64,000 bases of DNA from Fistulifera solaris. Lineage: Eukaryota; Bacillariophyta; Bacillariophyceae; Naviculales; Stauroneidaceae. Both the position numbers and the translations under genes were made by a program. Where the stretch lies: positions 682,001 to 746,000 of the forward strand of contig AP026142.1 of assembly GCA_030295235.1 (NCBI GenBank), given 5' to 3'. Below the pieces are notes generated by a model. It saw only the letters and a list, made by a program, of their open reading frames with translations. It did not search any database and was not told the origin of the DNA. Positions within the stretch are counted from its first letter, which is position 1. The number at the start of each line of letters is the position of its first letter. This document shows, piece by piece, positions 1-10,988 of the stretch.

Positions 1-10
1 CTCGTAGATA

Positions 11-2568
11 TTAGTCCCTCCATGGCCCTTCCAACCGCACTTTCACGTCCACCGGCGGCGTTTCCTTGCAAACGACAGTAATTTGCAGTTTCGTAAGGAC
101 TTCGATCTCCATTGAATCCCATTCAATAGTCCCCTCACAGGGGCGCCCGTCCTGAAACCTTCTCCGCAAAGGACTCGCTTCGAACCGTCGCGTGCCTCGA
201 TGCTCGCATATGTGACCATTTCTTTGTGCTCTTGCAAGAATAACTTCACATTTACACCCAAAGCAGGCACGAAAACAGAGAACGTTGACTGCCCTACAGA
301 TAAGACAATACCAAGCTGTCCCTGCATGGGCTTGCTTTTGACGTACAACGAAAGAAAAATGACATCGCACCTCTCTTGAGCATTCTTGGAACCCATCCTC
401 TTTTCGTTTGCATGCTCGCAAATTTGCTGTATTTCTTCTGGCTTCAAATGAAAGTTTTCAACAGCCTCTGCACCCTCTATCGTTGCTTGAAGAAGACGAT
501 GGACCATTACATCAGGGTATCTTCTAATGGGGCTTGTGAAGTGGGTGTAATAAGGAATGTTGAGAGCAAAATGTCTCCATAGCTCTTTATCTTCTTCGCT
601 TCCTGCCGCAAAATATTCAGCAGCTTTGAAGGGACTCATAAGCATCTGAGTGATGCACTGTAATATTAATGGTTGATCGCTGTACTCGCGGCTGAGGCGC
701 ACTAAAGACCGATGTAAATCTTCGCTAGATGAAACATTCAATTCGTGCCCTGTCGCAGCAAATACAACAGCAGCAAGCTCACTCAAACCATCTATTTCGG
801 GCTCTTTGTGACAACGGAGAACGGCTCGACTTTCGGCATGCATTATGAGCTTTTGTGCTACGAGGTAGTTGGCAAGTAGCATATATTCTTCAACGAGCCG
901 ATTGGAGTCTCGAATGGGATACGGGGCCGTAAGAAGTGGAGTTTGTCCATCCGCATCCATCATAAATGTCAACTTGATTCCATTGAGAGCGAGGGCACCA
1001 TTTTCGAAACGGAGACGTCTCCGGGCCATCGCCACACGATGCATCAAGCGCACGTCAGCGGCAACTTGATCCACTGTATGATATCCCTTCGGCCGCCTGT
1101 CTACTGGCCACTGCTCGCTGTCCATCTCCGATTCGGCTTCACCCGTTGCTACTTTATTTTCGATGATATTTTGCGCTGTCGAATAGTCCAACCGAGCGCA
1201 CGACTTGATCACCGTTCGCCCATACCAAATAGAATCCTTCGAACGTACCATGGTGCCATCGAGATTCATCCTCCAAACACAAGAGAATGCTAGTCGCTCT
1301 ACGTTTTCATTGAGACTGCAAGCGACTTCACATAAAGGTCTAGGAAGCATTGGAATCGTTCTGTCGACAAGGTAGATGGTTGTGGAACGTCGGATTGCTT
1401 CGTCATCCACAGCCGTTCCAGGACGAACAAAGAAGGAAACATCGGCGATGTGCACTCCGACTTCCACTGTACCATCGTCCAGCATTTTAATATGAAGGGC
1501 ATCGTCCAAATCTTTGGCAGTGGTGGGATCAATCGTAAAGATACGTTCGGTCCGGTAATCCCTTCTCTCAGCATACATACTGGGAGTTGGCTTCCAACCC
1601 AATTGATTCTTTTCACCGGAGCTTGTATCTTCTGTGTAATACAGACCACTTTGTACCGCTTCATCCACATCCCGTAACACTTGTGGAGGATGATCTCCGT
1701 GATTGACATCAAACTCGGAGAGTAGAGCCGTTATCTCATCTTCCAAGACACAAGCCGATCCAATTTTGACAATACGAGTACAGGGCGGCCACTTGTGCGT
1801 TTGTTGCCAGTTTCCGTACTCATACTGCGCTTGGAAATAAGTCGTAAGAACCACATCTACTTTTTTCTTACTGAAGTTGCCGTCCTCCTTCATCTTGAGT
1901 TGCTCCTCTTCACGGAGTTTCGTCAAGATGTCACGTGTCGACGCCGTAGGACATCGGAATTGTGGCAGTGACTTGTTGTTGGGAGTCAAAAGAATAGTGC
2001 TGTCATTTACTAATTTGAGTGTACCGACAATACGACGCGTCGCTCGACGTTCCGTTCGTGGCGCTGCGTTAGACTCCTTAATTTCCGAGTGAATGTCTTT
2101 TGGCGGAATGATACAAACAACGGTTCCCTTGGGTTGTTTTAGCGCCTTTTCTTCTTTTAGTCGACGCCGATCCTCACCCTCACAAATATTAACTGCCTTT
2201 TTGACAGGACGAGGAATGGTGACGAGCGGATTCCACAAATCGACTTGCTGCGGATCTTCTTGCCAGGTTGTTGGAGAATCATCCTTAAAAGCAACATTCT
2301 GAAGTTGCAACGTAATTTCGTCTTCCATTTTAATCAAGTCCTCCTTGTTGTCATCAGTATTCTCACGACAAGGTTCCAAGATGCGCACAAACACAGTGTC
2401 TCCATCCAAAGCACGATTGCGATCGAGTTCGGATGGAATACAGATATCTTGCAAATGCAGTCCTCGATCACACGTCACAAACGATGTCGAAGTAGCGGCT
2501 CCACTGGCCGAGAATGGCAAGACACGAAGTTTTCCTCGCACCAAGGTTCCTTCTGCGTACAGCTTCAT
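11..2568 (-). CDS. DIS3L2: DIS3L2-type 3'-5' exoribonuclease (RNase II/R family)
   Basis: Exoribonuclease of the DIS3/RNase R family, which degrades RNA 3' to 5' in the cytoplasm. Cold-shock-like segments come first. The RNB catalytic domain spans about residues 335-690, with the metal-binding stretch IDPTTAKDLDDA near residue 346 and HFTSPIRRYPDV later, and an S1-like C-terminus follows. No PIN domain is seen, which favours DIS3L2 over DIS3. The frame used for most of the gene runs into a meaningless tail after about base 250. The conserved-looking end (IEVLTKLQITVV, then VDVKVRLEGPW) lies in another frame and stops at base 11, so about one base seems to be missing between 100 and 250. The first ATG in frame (2568) falls inside the cold-shock domain. 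Coding-like sequence continues upstream in the same frame to an ATG at 2896 in good context (AACCATG), but two in-frame TAA codons interrupt it. Confidence 0.85.
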
Positions 2569-3042
2569 GCATTCTCCGAGAGATAAATGCGGAGGATAGG
2601 GAACAAAAGGTGATGAAGACGATGAGTTACTTCTCGCGTTGTTCTTTTGCCGTTGTTATTGTAACCGTTGTCGCTCTGTTTCGTGTTCCCATTATGTTTG
2701 TTGTTTCCAGTCCTGTTGTTCTTTTTTCTTCTTGTTTATCGCGTTATTGGGTGTGGTTGACGATTCGTCGGTATCCGTTCCTTGCGCATTCTTTGAGGTC
2801 TCTTTCTTCGGTTTTCGTGAACGATGATTTCCTCCGGAACGCGACTTTATGACTTGATTTCGCGCGGACTGATCGTTCTTCGCTTCCTGTGTCATGGTTG
2901 ACTCTGCTTTCAAGTTTAAAGTAACGACTGCGTAGTTATATCTTGTTGTTTCTGAAGGTAACAGTAAAGAGGGCGATCGATACATTTGTCGCGTGTCAAA
3001 AAGGGCATGAAGTCTGCGCGCAACGATAAGGATATAGCTCGT

Positions 3043-3057
3043 GACTGAAATACAGTC
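3043..3057. repeat. Interrupted palindrome GACTG-N5-CAGTC, copy 1
   Basis: GACTG AAATA CAGTC, a perfect 5-bp dyad with 5-nt spacer. It is followed by TACGGA at 3090 and GACAACTAT shortly after. See the finding on recurring intergenic modules. Confidence 0.6.
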
Positions 3058-3260
3058 TTGGTTAAGTTGACACTTCGAATCTAGGGTAGATACGGAAGAC
3101 AACTATCCTCCACGCTTTATGACGTAAAGAATCATGATTGGTAATGCAAATAATGCTGAAGATAATTGCATGGTGCAAAAGACAAATCTTCATTGCCAAG
3201 CTAGCGAAAAAAAAACAGATGTTTCTAGATAAGTCCGGCACGCAAGTAAATCAATTTCGT

Positions 3261-3275
3261 GACTGTATTGCAGTC
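3261..3275. repeat. Interrupted palindrome GACTG-N5-CAGTC, copy 2
   Basis: GACTG TATTG CAGTC, perfect dyad, with TACGGA at 3285 and GACAACTATG about 50 nt downstream. It is paired with copy 1 at 218 bp. Confidence 0.6.
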
Positions 3276-3720
3276 GTGGCGAAATACGGACAACACTTTG
3301 TCCTATAGTAGTTATGAAAGACAACTATGCGAAAGATTTTGGTGCTTTTCTTGAATAAAAAAGGAGCATTACTAATGTGCCTTTGGATAGTATAGCATCT
3401 CACGTTGAACATGCTACTTCAAAACATAACGGTGCCTACGATATTTGCGAGGACTTACTACCAGGTAATGTGCTATTACCTTTTTATTGCGACGCAGCGG
3501 CCATATTTTTAACCTTATTGCAGACTAGAGAGACTTTGGTTCATAAGGTCGAAGTAGTCGGACGCGCCGCAATACCTTTCTCCTGCACTGTTTGATCTGT
3601 TTCTTGCCGGCGCACCTCACACTAGAGCAACACGGGAACAGGTGCATTCTTTCTTTCCTGCTTTCTCTCCCAACGCGCCGCATCCCCTTTCTTTTCATCA
3701 GAGTTAATAGTAGCGATAGA

Positions 3721-5104
3721 ATGCACATGTCATACGAAATTCCCGAGTCATATCAGCCAGTTTGCTTTACATCATTACCCACGGAAGTGCAAACAATCTT
3801 TCATGATTTGTCTCGAAGAGCCTTCGAGTTTCCCATTCGACTGTACAGTGTCGAAGCCGTGGAAGCTGCTGCCTTGCTTTTGAGTGAAGACGTAAAGAAA
3901 GCCGTTTCGGCACATCCTGTGTTGGCTCGGACTTTTCGAAGCAACGAATTGTTGGCCACGTTATTGAACGCTTTCTCCATAGCGCTTGCCCCCTCTTATC
4001 ATATCGAAACTATCCGATATCTTATTGAGATGAATCCTCATATGCTATTAAAGGATTATGGTTCTGGAATTGAATCTTCACCCCTTTATACCTTGACGTT
4101 GGATTACAATAAATCTACTTTGTTGCCTTGGATTGCTGAACGGTATCCTTGGATACTTCAGAATGAAGCTTGCCAAAGACTACCCCCGCATCTGGAAATG
4201 ATGGAAAGTTACCTAAATGAGCATGTCGGATTAGAGACACTTCGAAAGTTCTATGAAGTATACCCGCAAGGACTTCGGGAGAAACACGAGGACAAGGGCT
4301 ACCCCCTATCGGTAAGTTTGGAAGGGCCACTGGCACCCGATGCAGAGTTCTTCTTCTGGATGGCGCACCAATACCCAGAAGCAGCTTATTTCAAGAAAAA
4401 CTCGGTTTCGATATTGTACACCGCTTGCTACGCACTTGCTTTGGGAGAATACCAGTGTATGCTGTCTATGAACGCAATATGCCGTTTTCTCATTTCGGAA
4501 CACCCCACGCTGGTTCGCCAAACTACGGACGAAGGGTATTTGCCGATTCACACCCTAACGACTCGCTGCCACCAGCCCATGGTGCAAGAAATCGCGGTTC
4601 TTTTACTCCAAGCATACCCCGAGTGTGTGCATGTGATGGCTGGTGCCGAGTACCCTGCCCTTCCCACAGTCCGATTTATTCAACAAATCCATCCTCTCAT
4701 TCGGCAAGAAATAGAAACCGATGAAGAAATCTCGGAATTATCTAAGGCATCACAAAATATTTCGACAGCCGCAGCCTTATCGATCGGTCACGAATCAAAC
4801 CATGCCGCTCTGTTCTCTTGTCTCTTTGGTTCTCTATCCGAAGTCTTTGGTTCCTGGTCCAATCTGTATATTTGTGAAGTGCTTCTAGCACGGAAGAAGC
4901 AAATTCAAGAATTAATCACGGATACATGTCGTACGCTGGAAACTGATTACGAAGAAAGCGACGACGATGAGAGCGATGACGAGCAAGACGACAATGATGA
5001 TGACTTGATCGATGATTGATTTGATCGATGAAGACAACCTTCCACCTTCCGTAATTAACAAATTGAAAAAGGCAACCAAGACGTTGCGTCGAAAGAGACT
5101 TTGA
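3721..5104 (+). CDS. Ankyrin-like helical repeat protein, acidic C-terminus
   Basis: Function unknown. The protein is made of roughly 35-residue helical units with recurring blocks such as HPVLARTF, EMNPHMLLKDYGSG, ERYPWILQ and YPECVHVM, the pattern of the diverged ankyrin-like repeats that are very numerous in diatoms. These usually mediate protein contacts. I place the start at ATG 3721 (MHMSYEIPES), because the open frame upstream of it contains only a TTG. As read, the frame stops at 5019 right after an Asp/Glu-rich tail. Removing one T near 5016 continues the acidic run into a lysine/arginine-rich end that stops at 5104. That extension is inferred; the stop at 5019 is what the bases show. 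Confidence 0.6.
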
Positions 5105-5197
5105 GGTGATGAAACCGATACAATTTCCTTATACAAGCAATCCTAATGTAAACGAATTCGTTTAACCGCATCTGTTCTTCAATCGACCACAGTCAAT

Positions 5198-6257
5198 TCA
5201 GTCTTGCTCGACAAAGCCAAACTCGCGTTTGAATTCACGTCCCATCTCCTCCTTTTCACGATCCAGTTCACTTTCGACGGCCATACTTTCCTGATCAGCC
5301 GCGGCCTTTTTCTGCTCGACGCAAAGCTTTGTTCTTTCGTCCACCCATCTTTTCAACATTCTGCTTCTCCAGATGCAAACGGCCCATCGTTTCTCCAAAG
5401 ATAGTTGTTGTCTTGTTCTTATTCTTTTCGGTCTTCTTCTTGCGAAGTTCAGCCGGTTGACGACGTGCCGCCTTGGCCAAATCCGAGTCGGCCCACATCG
5501 TTCGGCGCAAAACGAAATCAAAATCAGGACCGCACGGTTGCAATAGCGGTACGGGTATTTTGCTGGAGAGATCTTTGGGATTCTTTTTCAATTGAATGTG
5601 ATAGGTGCGTTGATGAATCAATACAGTGCCCTGTGCCGGGGCAATCGTAAAGACAATAATGTGATCAATGCCCGTCGCCAGAATCTTATCCACAACCTGT
5701 CCTCGATAGAAATCTGTCAGTAGATTTTGCAAGTTCGGATAATCGGTTGTCGAATATTGCTGCCACAAGTCGCCTTGAAACATGAGCAAGGGTTTCGTAC
5801 CGATTCGTTTCTTGAAGACTTGTCCACCATAGTCGCGAAGACTGCTCTTGAACCGCAAAATTCCCAATTCTGCCATATCAAGGACTTGATGATCAAAGGT
5901 CCGACCAATCACGAGATTGTTGGGTCGTTTCTTGTTGTGTGACGCCACGGCAAAGAGAGCGCAATCGTTCTTGGTGGAAAGAAATTCCAACGACTGCTGA
6001 TCTTCAAATGGAACAATTTGGTTCTTTTTGTTCAACAACTTGACTCTCGGAGCCTGCAAAGCACGGAGTTCCTGTAATACGCGACTCATGGCTTCGGAAG
6101 CTTTGATTCCCTTCAGCAACAATGTGTTTTTGCCATCTTCCTTCAACTTCGATTCGGTCGATTTGAGGTATCTCTGAACGCGTGCATTCGGAACTTTTTT
6201 GCTTCCGCTGAGCTCTTTGGTGCGCGATGCCTTACGTTGCTGTTCCGTGGGAGCCAT
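5198..6257 (-). CDS. RPF2: Ribosome production factor 2 (Brix domain)
   Basis: RPF2 works with RRS1 in the nucleolus to bring 5S RNP into the pre-60S ribosome. A Brix domain fills about residues 25-240, with FDHQVLDMAELGI, VDKILATGIDHIIVFTI and the family's FDFVLRRTMWADSDL. A lysine-rich tail holds the RPF2-typical TMGRLHLEKQNVEKM. Start is ATG 6257 (MAPTEQQRK). As written the frame ends at 5295 (AEKGRG). One base fewer in the T5 run at 5307-5311 (A5 on the coding strand) continues into a charged coding-like tail ending EFGFVEQD at 5198, so a one-base insertion is likely. The family identity does not depend on the tail. Confidence 0.9.
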
Positions 6258-6638
6258 TTTTGTAAGACTTGTTTAAAAATTAACGCAAGTAAAAGGCATT
6301 CCGAAGAAGGATTTGCCCGTCAAAGAAACGAAAAAGAAAAAAGGTTGCGTTTGCAGTTTGAATTTTGAATGGCTCTGGACGAGGGAATCCGGAATCCGTG
6401 TGTCTTCTTGTTACCGCTAGTGCCTAGTGCTTTCGTGACAGTGAATGACCAACCGAAGGCAATCAAACTTTTGAGACGACTTGACTTGGCGTAACTAAGT
6501 AGAGACCGAGGAGAGTATTACTACTAGTCAATCCAGTCTAGTCAAAACGGTCGAGCTAGTACGAGTATGTCGAATGACGACGTTCTTTCCAGAATCAACG
6601 CTAGATTATCTGCAAGCGTTTTAAGTCTTGTTTACTCG
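6258..6638. other. Intergenic spacer
   Basis: The promoter side of RPF2 and the 3' end of the next gene. I see no gene, RNA or notable repeat beyond short CTAGT-type direct repeats near 6524-6542. Confidence 0.4.
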
Positions 6639-7727
6639 CTAATTCATTTCGATTTCGGTACCAATACCGAGCTCTCGTGCTTTCTTCACGACAATACTGG
6701 CTGTCATAACATCTTGAATGGCTGTCCCCACGGATTTGAAAAATGTACACGGCAGTAGTGTCTTAGCAGGTTCGTAGTCTTGCTGTAACACTTTGCCAAA
6801 CAGAGTGACGGGATGTTCGGATGGCAGATCCTTCAAATCACCCACCGTTCTCGCTTCTGGAGTATCCATCCAAACACGACAGTGCCGAATGGTTGTTTCG
6901 GTGGGAATTTCTTGCATGTCCGACGTATAACTACCGATCGAGTTGAGATGACAACCAGCGGGCAGTACTATATTGCCATCAAACAGCGGTGTCGCCGTAT
7001 TGGTACAAGTCACAATACAAGAAGCTGTAGAAAGAGCTTGTGCGATCTGCGTCGTATCGTCGAGTGCTAGAATCTGACAGTGAGTAATCTTGTCGAATGC
7101 CATTTGACCCTCCGCACTCATGGATTGAATCTTGTTCGACAGAATGACAGCCCGCTCTAGCGTCCGATTCACTATTGTCAACTGAGATAAATGGCGTTGT
7201 GGTAAGGCTTCCGCAATCATTTGGATATGCAATTCAGCTTGTAAGCCCGCACCAAACACCACCAGATGTTGCATTTCTCTACCTTGCCAAGCCAAGGCCG
7301 TGGCCAACGCACTCCCTGCAGCAGTACGAGCCGCTGTCAAATAGGTACCATCCAAAACAGCATCTACGCTTCCCGTTTCTGCATCTAAATGCAGAATAGT
7401 GGCCGGAACCAACGGTAGACCTTTGGCTGGATTGTTCCTGCGCACACTCACAATTTTACATCCCATCATATCCGATGTTGCGGCCGGTTTGAATAACGTC
7501 CAGTCGGGTGTAGATCCTGACGTAGAAGCAGAATGATACGGAAGACCAATTCGAGAAGGTACAGTCGCTTGTCCTTGAGCCAGCGCAATGAAGGCTTCTC
7601 GATTCACTTCCAAGCACTCACGTAAATGGAGACATTGCTGAACTTGTTGTTCGTTTAAAATCAACATTTTCTGGAATCTCACCAAAGTTGAATGCATTAC
7701 TTTGATCGCATCGGCTGTTATTGCCAT
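6639..7727 (-). CDS. Ornithine cyclodeaminase / mu-crystallin family protein
   Basis: NAD(P)-dependent enzyme of the ornithine cyclodeaminase/mu-crystallin fold. Members deaminate ornithine to proline or reduce ketimines and other imino acids; the substrate here cannot be read from sequence. The family N-terminus is MLILNEQQVQQ. Substrate-side signatures are RIGLPYH and GCKIVSVRRNNP, followed by VDGTYLTAARTAAGSALA-like sequence. The Rossmann nucleotide-binding motif VVFGAGLQAELH sits near residue 165, and INSIGSY-like sequence (LNSIGSYTSDMQEI) near 270. Length of about 360 aa is normal. The upstream codon at 7736 is TTG, so I use ATG 7727 (MAITADAIK). An internal ATG at 7697 is also possible. 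Single exon. Confidence 0.88.
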   Translation of the reverse strand: MAITADAIKVMHSTLVRFQKMLILNEQQVQQCLHLRECLEVNREAFIALAQGQATVPSRIGLPYHSASTSGSTPDWTLFKPAATSDMMGCKIVSVRRNNPAKGLPLVPATILHLDAETGSVDAVLDGTYLTAARTAAGSALATALAWQGREMQHLVVFGAGLQAELHIQMIAEALPQRHLSQLTIVNRTLERAVILSNKIQSMSAEGQMAFDKITHCQILALDDTTQIAQALSTASCIVTCTNTATPLFDGNIVLPAGCHLNSIGSYTSDMQEIPTETTIRHCRVWMDTPEARTVGDLKDLPSEHPVTLFGKVLQQDYEPAKTLLPCTFFKSVGTAIQDVMTASIVVKKARELGIGTEIEMN

Positions 7728-8019
7728 CAAAAACAAGCGTCTTTTTGACGAAAAAAAAGCCGAAACAAATCGAGTTCGTTTCTCAACGATCCATGCCGTG
7801 AAACAGCTGTTGTCGTCGCAGAATGAAAAGAAGAGGAGTCGTCACCGCAACAACAATTACGGTTCCTTTTCAGACAAGGACAAAGGGTGTCTCCAGCCTA
7901 TTAAGTAGAGGATGCAACGACGGCTATAGAAGAAAAGTTTGCAATTATTTGATTCCCTTATTCATTCTGTCGGTTGGGTGTTGGTTGGGTGCTTTGAAAG
8001 TTTACGTGTTTCTACATAG

Positions 8020-8103
8020 CCGCCGTAGGAAATGTATCGATGTAGGGGGTACCCGGACCTGGTTCATTTCGGCCTCATTATTTTGATTACCTAGTACTTT
8101 GTA
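8020..8103 (+). repeat. Diverged dispersed repeat, copy A
   Basis: The segment starting CCGTAGGAAATGTATCGATG matches a stretch near 21690 with shared blocks CCGTAGGAAA, ATCGA, TAGGG and CCTCAT in the same order. Both copies are followed, at different distances, by GTACTTTGTA. Probably the relic of an old dispersed element; both copies are non-coding. Confidence 0.5.
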
Positions 8104-8284
8104 GTCAAGCCACTTTACACCAAATTTATTCTTAATTTCACCAACATAGAAAATACGCAATTCCAAGCAATGAGGAACAGTTTTTTCAAAACCATTTACA
8201 AAGTAAAAAGAACCTAAGTGCAGCGCATCGAACCTCATACGTAGATTTCACGTGGCCTTTGTAGGGAGATTACATCGACAGTGG

Positions 8285-8306
8285 GACCGGTACCGGTACC
8301 GGTTCC
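8285..8306. repeat. Tandem ACCGGT/GGTACC tract
   Basis: Short tandem run built of ACCGGT units, self-complementary throughout. Similar tracts occur at 11255-11292 and 48213-48231. Confidence 0.7.
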
Positions 8307-8732
8307 ATTTTGTCGCGTCGGCATTGCACCAAGGTCAATTTTCCTTCGCGCAACCTAGACCATTCGTCATCCTTTGTGTAAATTTAGAAGAAATGTATTA
8401 ATCACGCGTCACATATAAAGTAATCAGGGTTATCGCTGGCCTAAATCATAAACAAGGCATAATGATGGCAACGTTGTCTTCGATGTTTTACCGGCGAACT
8501 AAAGTCCATGTTTCGCAGCCAAACGTCGTGAAAGTTTTCGATTTAGTGATTCATACTACAAAATGAGTGTTGCAAGGTCATGTCTCCCGGGCCCGAACCC
8601 AATCAACTGTTTCTATTGACAAAAGCAAACCACGTACAGCTTTTTTTAAAGTACATTTTGGTTCACCGCGGACAATTAACAATCCTTCAAATGTTTGTTT
8701 CGTTCCTCCCAACTAAATCAAAAGTTGAGGAG

Positions 8733-9227
8733 TCATTTTAGTTCTAGAAAGATCTTGATCGCTGCATGATTGGCGTAACCGGGCCGTCCCAATACATCTT
8801 GCAGAAATTGTGACAAGCGTTCTTGTCGAGTCGCGGCAAAATGATCGTCTTGCCGGTGCAAGAACAAGGGACATGTTCCCGAAGGCATTTCGATCGGTTG
8901 GGTAGTCGTAGTGGTGAAATGCGATGGTATTATCGCTGGAGGATGCGATGTAATTTGTTGATAAAGCCACCAAAAGTGAGTATATCTTCGTTGTATGATT
9001 CGTTTGTCATGTTCCCGACAAACCGTAATGAAATAATAGTATGCCGGAAGACTAATCTTGCCTTGCATCTCACATGGAACGTTTGGTGGGTTGTTTGTGA
9101 TCCGTGCAAAGCCATTGCATTGAATTGTATAAAAGGTAGCGTCGTAGCGGGGCGACCAGTGACACTCCGGAAGATACATCAAAGAAGCATCTTCATTCGT
9201 TGCTTCGTGCCGTCTCGCTTCCGTCAT
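8733..9227 (-). CDS. PX (Phox homology) domain protein
   Basis: Small stand-alone PX protein of 164 aa, expected to bind phosphoinositides on endosomal membranes. The PX core runs from about residue 55 to the end: YYYFITVCREHDKRIIQRRYTHF carries the RRYTHFWWLY phosphoinositide-binding basic/aromatic motif, a Pro-rich middle follows, and RQERLSQFLQDVL with IKIFLEL closes the domain. No further domain follows, so it may be a sorting-nexin-like adaptor. Start is ATG 9227 (MTEARRHEA). Single exon. Confidence 0.8.
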   Translation of the reverse strand: MTEARRHEATNEDASLMYLPECHWSPRYDATFYTIQCNGFARITNNPPNVPCEMQGKISLPAYYYFITVCREHDKRIIQRRYTHFWWLYQQITSHPPAIIPSHFTTTTTQPIEMPSGTCPLFLHRQDDHFAATRQERLSQFLQDVLGRPGYANHAAIKIFLELK

Positions 9228-9656
9228 TTACGAAAATTCTTCTTCAATTTTGTGTGTATGTATGTATGTATGTACGAAAAATTCGTTTCATTACCAATGT
9301 AACAATAGAAACAATCCGATTCTTCAATCCTATCACATTTCTCCAATTTTAGGAGTTCGCATATGTGGACGAAGAATAACAAGGTGCGTACAAAAAATAA
9401 AAACGCGTGAAGGTCACGACTCATGAAGGATTCCAGTCGTGTCGACAGTCGGAACTGACCGAGGTCTTTCTCTTTTATCGAAAAGCCAAACGAAAGCTCC
9501 CCCAAAAAACGTGCTTGGAAATCCCTTTTGTAAAAAACGAAAAGTCCACAATTTATAAACGAAACAACACATTACAACAAACCAGCACAGTCGATTCGGT
9601 TTTTCCCTCTAGAGTTCCGCTATTTCAATAATAATCATCATGATAACGGAACTTTC
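9228..9656. other. Intergenic spacer with TGTA microsatellite
   Basis: Holds a (TGTA)n run at about 9253-9274 and an imperfect hairpin CACGACT-N13-AGTCGTG at 9415-9441. No gene seen. Confidence 0.5.
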
Positions 9657-10988
9657 CTACATACTGTAAAACGACAATTCGCGTTCCCGATTGTTGACCG
9701 CTCTCTTGTAGGCTTCATCAAAATCCTTGGGGAGCACGACATATCGATTCTCTCGGACCGCCCGCAAGCCGGCTTCCGTACAGATCGCCGCAATATCCGC
9801 ACTGCTCACTTTTTCAGAGCGATTGACATAATCCTCGAGATCCAACTCTTCCGACAAATTCATCTTCGAGGTTGCCGCTTGAAAGACCATGCGCTTTTGT
9901 CGGCGATCGGGATTAGGGAATTCAATTTTACGATCCAATCGTCCCGGACGCAACAATGCCGGATCCAAAGTATCGGCCCGATTCGTGGCCATGATGACTT
10001 TAATGTTGGTCGTTTGATCGAAACCATCCATTTGATTCAACAATTCCAGCAGAATGCGTTGAACTTCACGATCGGCCCCGGTCTGAGCATCAAATCGCTT
10101 GGTAGCAATCGCATCCACTTCATCAATAAACACAATGCAGGGCGAGTTTTCGCGTGCCAATCGAAAGACATCTCGCACCATACGAGGTCCTTCGCCGAGA
10201 TATTTCTGCACAAACTCGGAACCGACCATACTGATAAGGTCGCTTCGGTCGCATTCGCGACCGCCTTGGCTATCATGGTTTTCCCCGTCCCGGGCGGACC
10301 GTACAACAAGACACCGCGCGGTGGATCAATTCCAATTTGTTGATAGAGATGATGTTGAATGAGTGGCAATTCGATGGCTTCTCGGACTTCTTGTTTTTGC
10401 ATATCCATTCCACCAATGTCCTTGTACGTGACGTCGGGTTTTTCGGCCATGAGTTTGACGGTACTATCTGATTCGGGCGGCAATATATCGACGACGGAAT
10501 GACTGTGTCGATGCAAGGCAATGCTGGTATTGGGTTTGAGCAATTCTCGATCGAGTGTACTGAGAACACGGACGTAATAATTGGAGCCCGCCGTCGAGCT
10601 AACAATCCCGTAATTGACATCAATCATTTCATTGAATTGACCAATGACTAAAGGAACACTTTGAATGCGACGAATCTCTTCTTTCGCGCGGAGCAATTCG
10701 CGTTGCAAGTGACGCATTTCGTCCTTGAGATATTCTTCTTGCAATTCAACAAATTCGAGTTGCTTTTCCAGGGCTTTGACTTCATGAAAGAGATCGGGAG
10801 AATGATTGTTTGAGGATGTTTCGGCTGATTCTGCTTCATTGTTTGATAATACGGTAGAAGACTGCGAGAGAAGAAAGAGAGTGACAGAGTTAGTATATAA
10901 TGTCAAGCAGAAAGGAATCAAAAGGAGAGAAGGCGACGAATTACCTTTTTTCTACAATCGGAGCACTCATTACCGCAGCAGATGCCAT
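9657..10988 (-). CDS. RPT3: 26S proteasome regulatory ATPase subunit 3
   Basis: AAA+ ATPase of the 19S base (Rpt3/PSMC4), which unfolds ubiquitinated substrates for the 20S core. A coiled coil ([20 protein letters not shown]) is followed by an OB domain, Walker A GPPGTGKT, Walker [15 protein letters not shown] and [14 protein letters not shown]. An intron separates a short first exon (ATG 10988, [10 protein letters not shown]) from exon 2 beginning at 10861 after TTCTCTCGCAG. The obvious donor GTAATT at 10944 leaves the frame one base off, so the A6 run there may be one short, or the earlier donor GTAATG is used. A missing base near 10236 breaks the frame between VANATEAT and [11 protein letters not shown]. 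The C-terminus reads FYSM. Confidence 0.92.

Larger units (their letters stand above)
2897..3720. other. Gene-poor divergent spacer with duplicated palindrome
   Basis: No supported gene. The spacer carries two diverged copies of a short block about 218 bp apart. Each copy has GTGACTG-N5-CAGTC, then TACGGA, then GACAACTAT. It lies between the RNase gene (minus) and the ankyrin-like gene (plus), so promoter elements for both would be here. Confidence 0.5.
7728..8732. other. 1-kb intergenic region with dispersed repeats
   Basis: No supported gene. It contains a diverged copy of a sequence also found near 21687 (around 8020-8085), one GTACTTTGTA at 8094 and a GGTACC tract at 8286. Confidence 0.5.

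Noticed and set aside
2569-2896. Reassigned TAA codon (glutamine code) as explanation for in-frame TAA codons
   Set aside because: Several genes here (for example SET, SLC4, lumenal protein) end at TAA exactly where the domain ends, so TAA is a normal stop.
5307-5311. Programmed ribosomal frameshift in RPF2
   Set aside because: Many unrelated genes in the window break at runs in both directions, which fits assembly error better than a regulated event.
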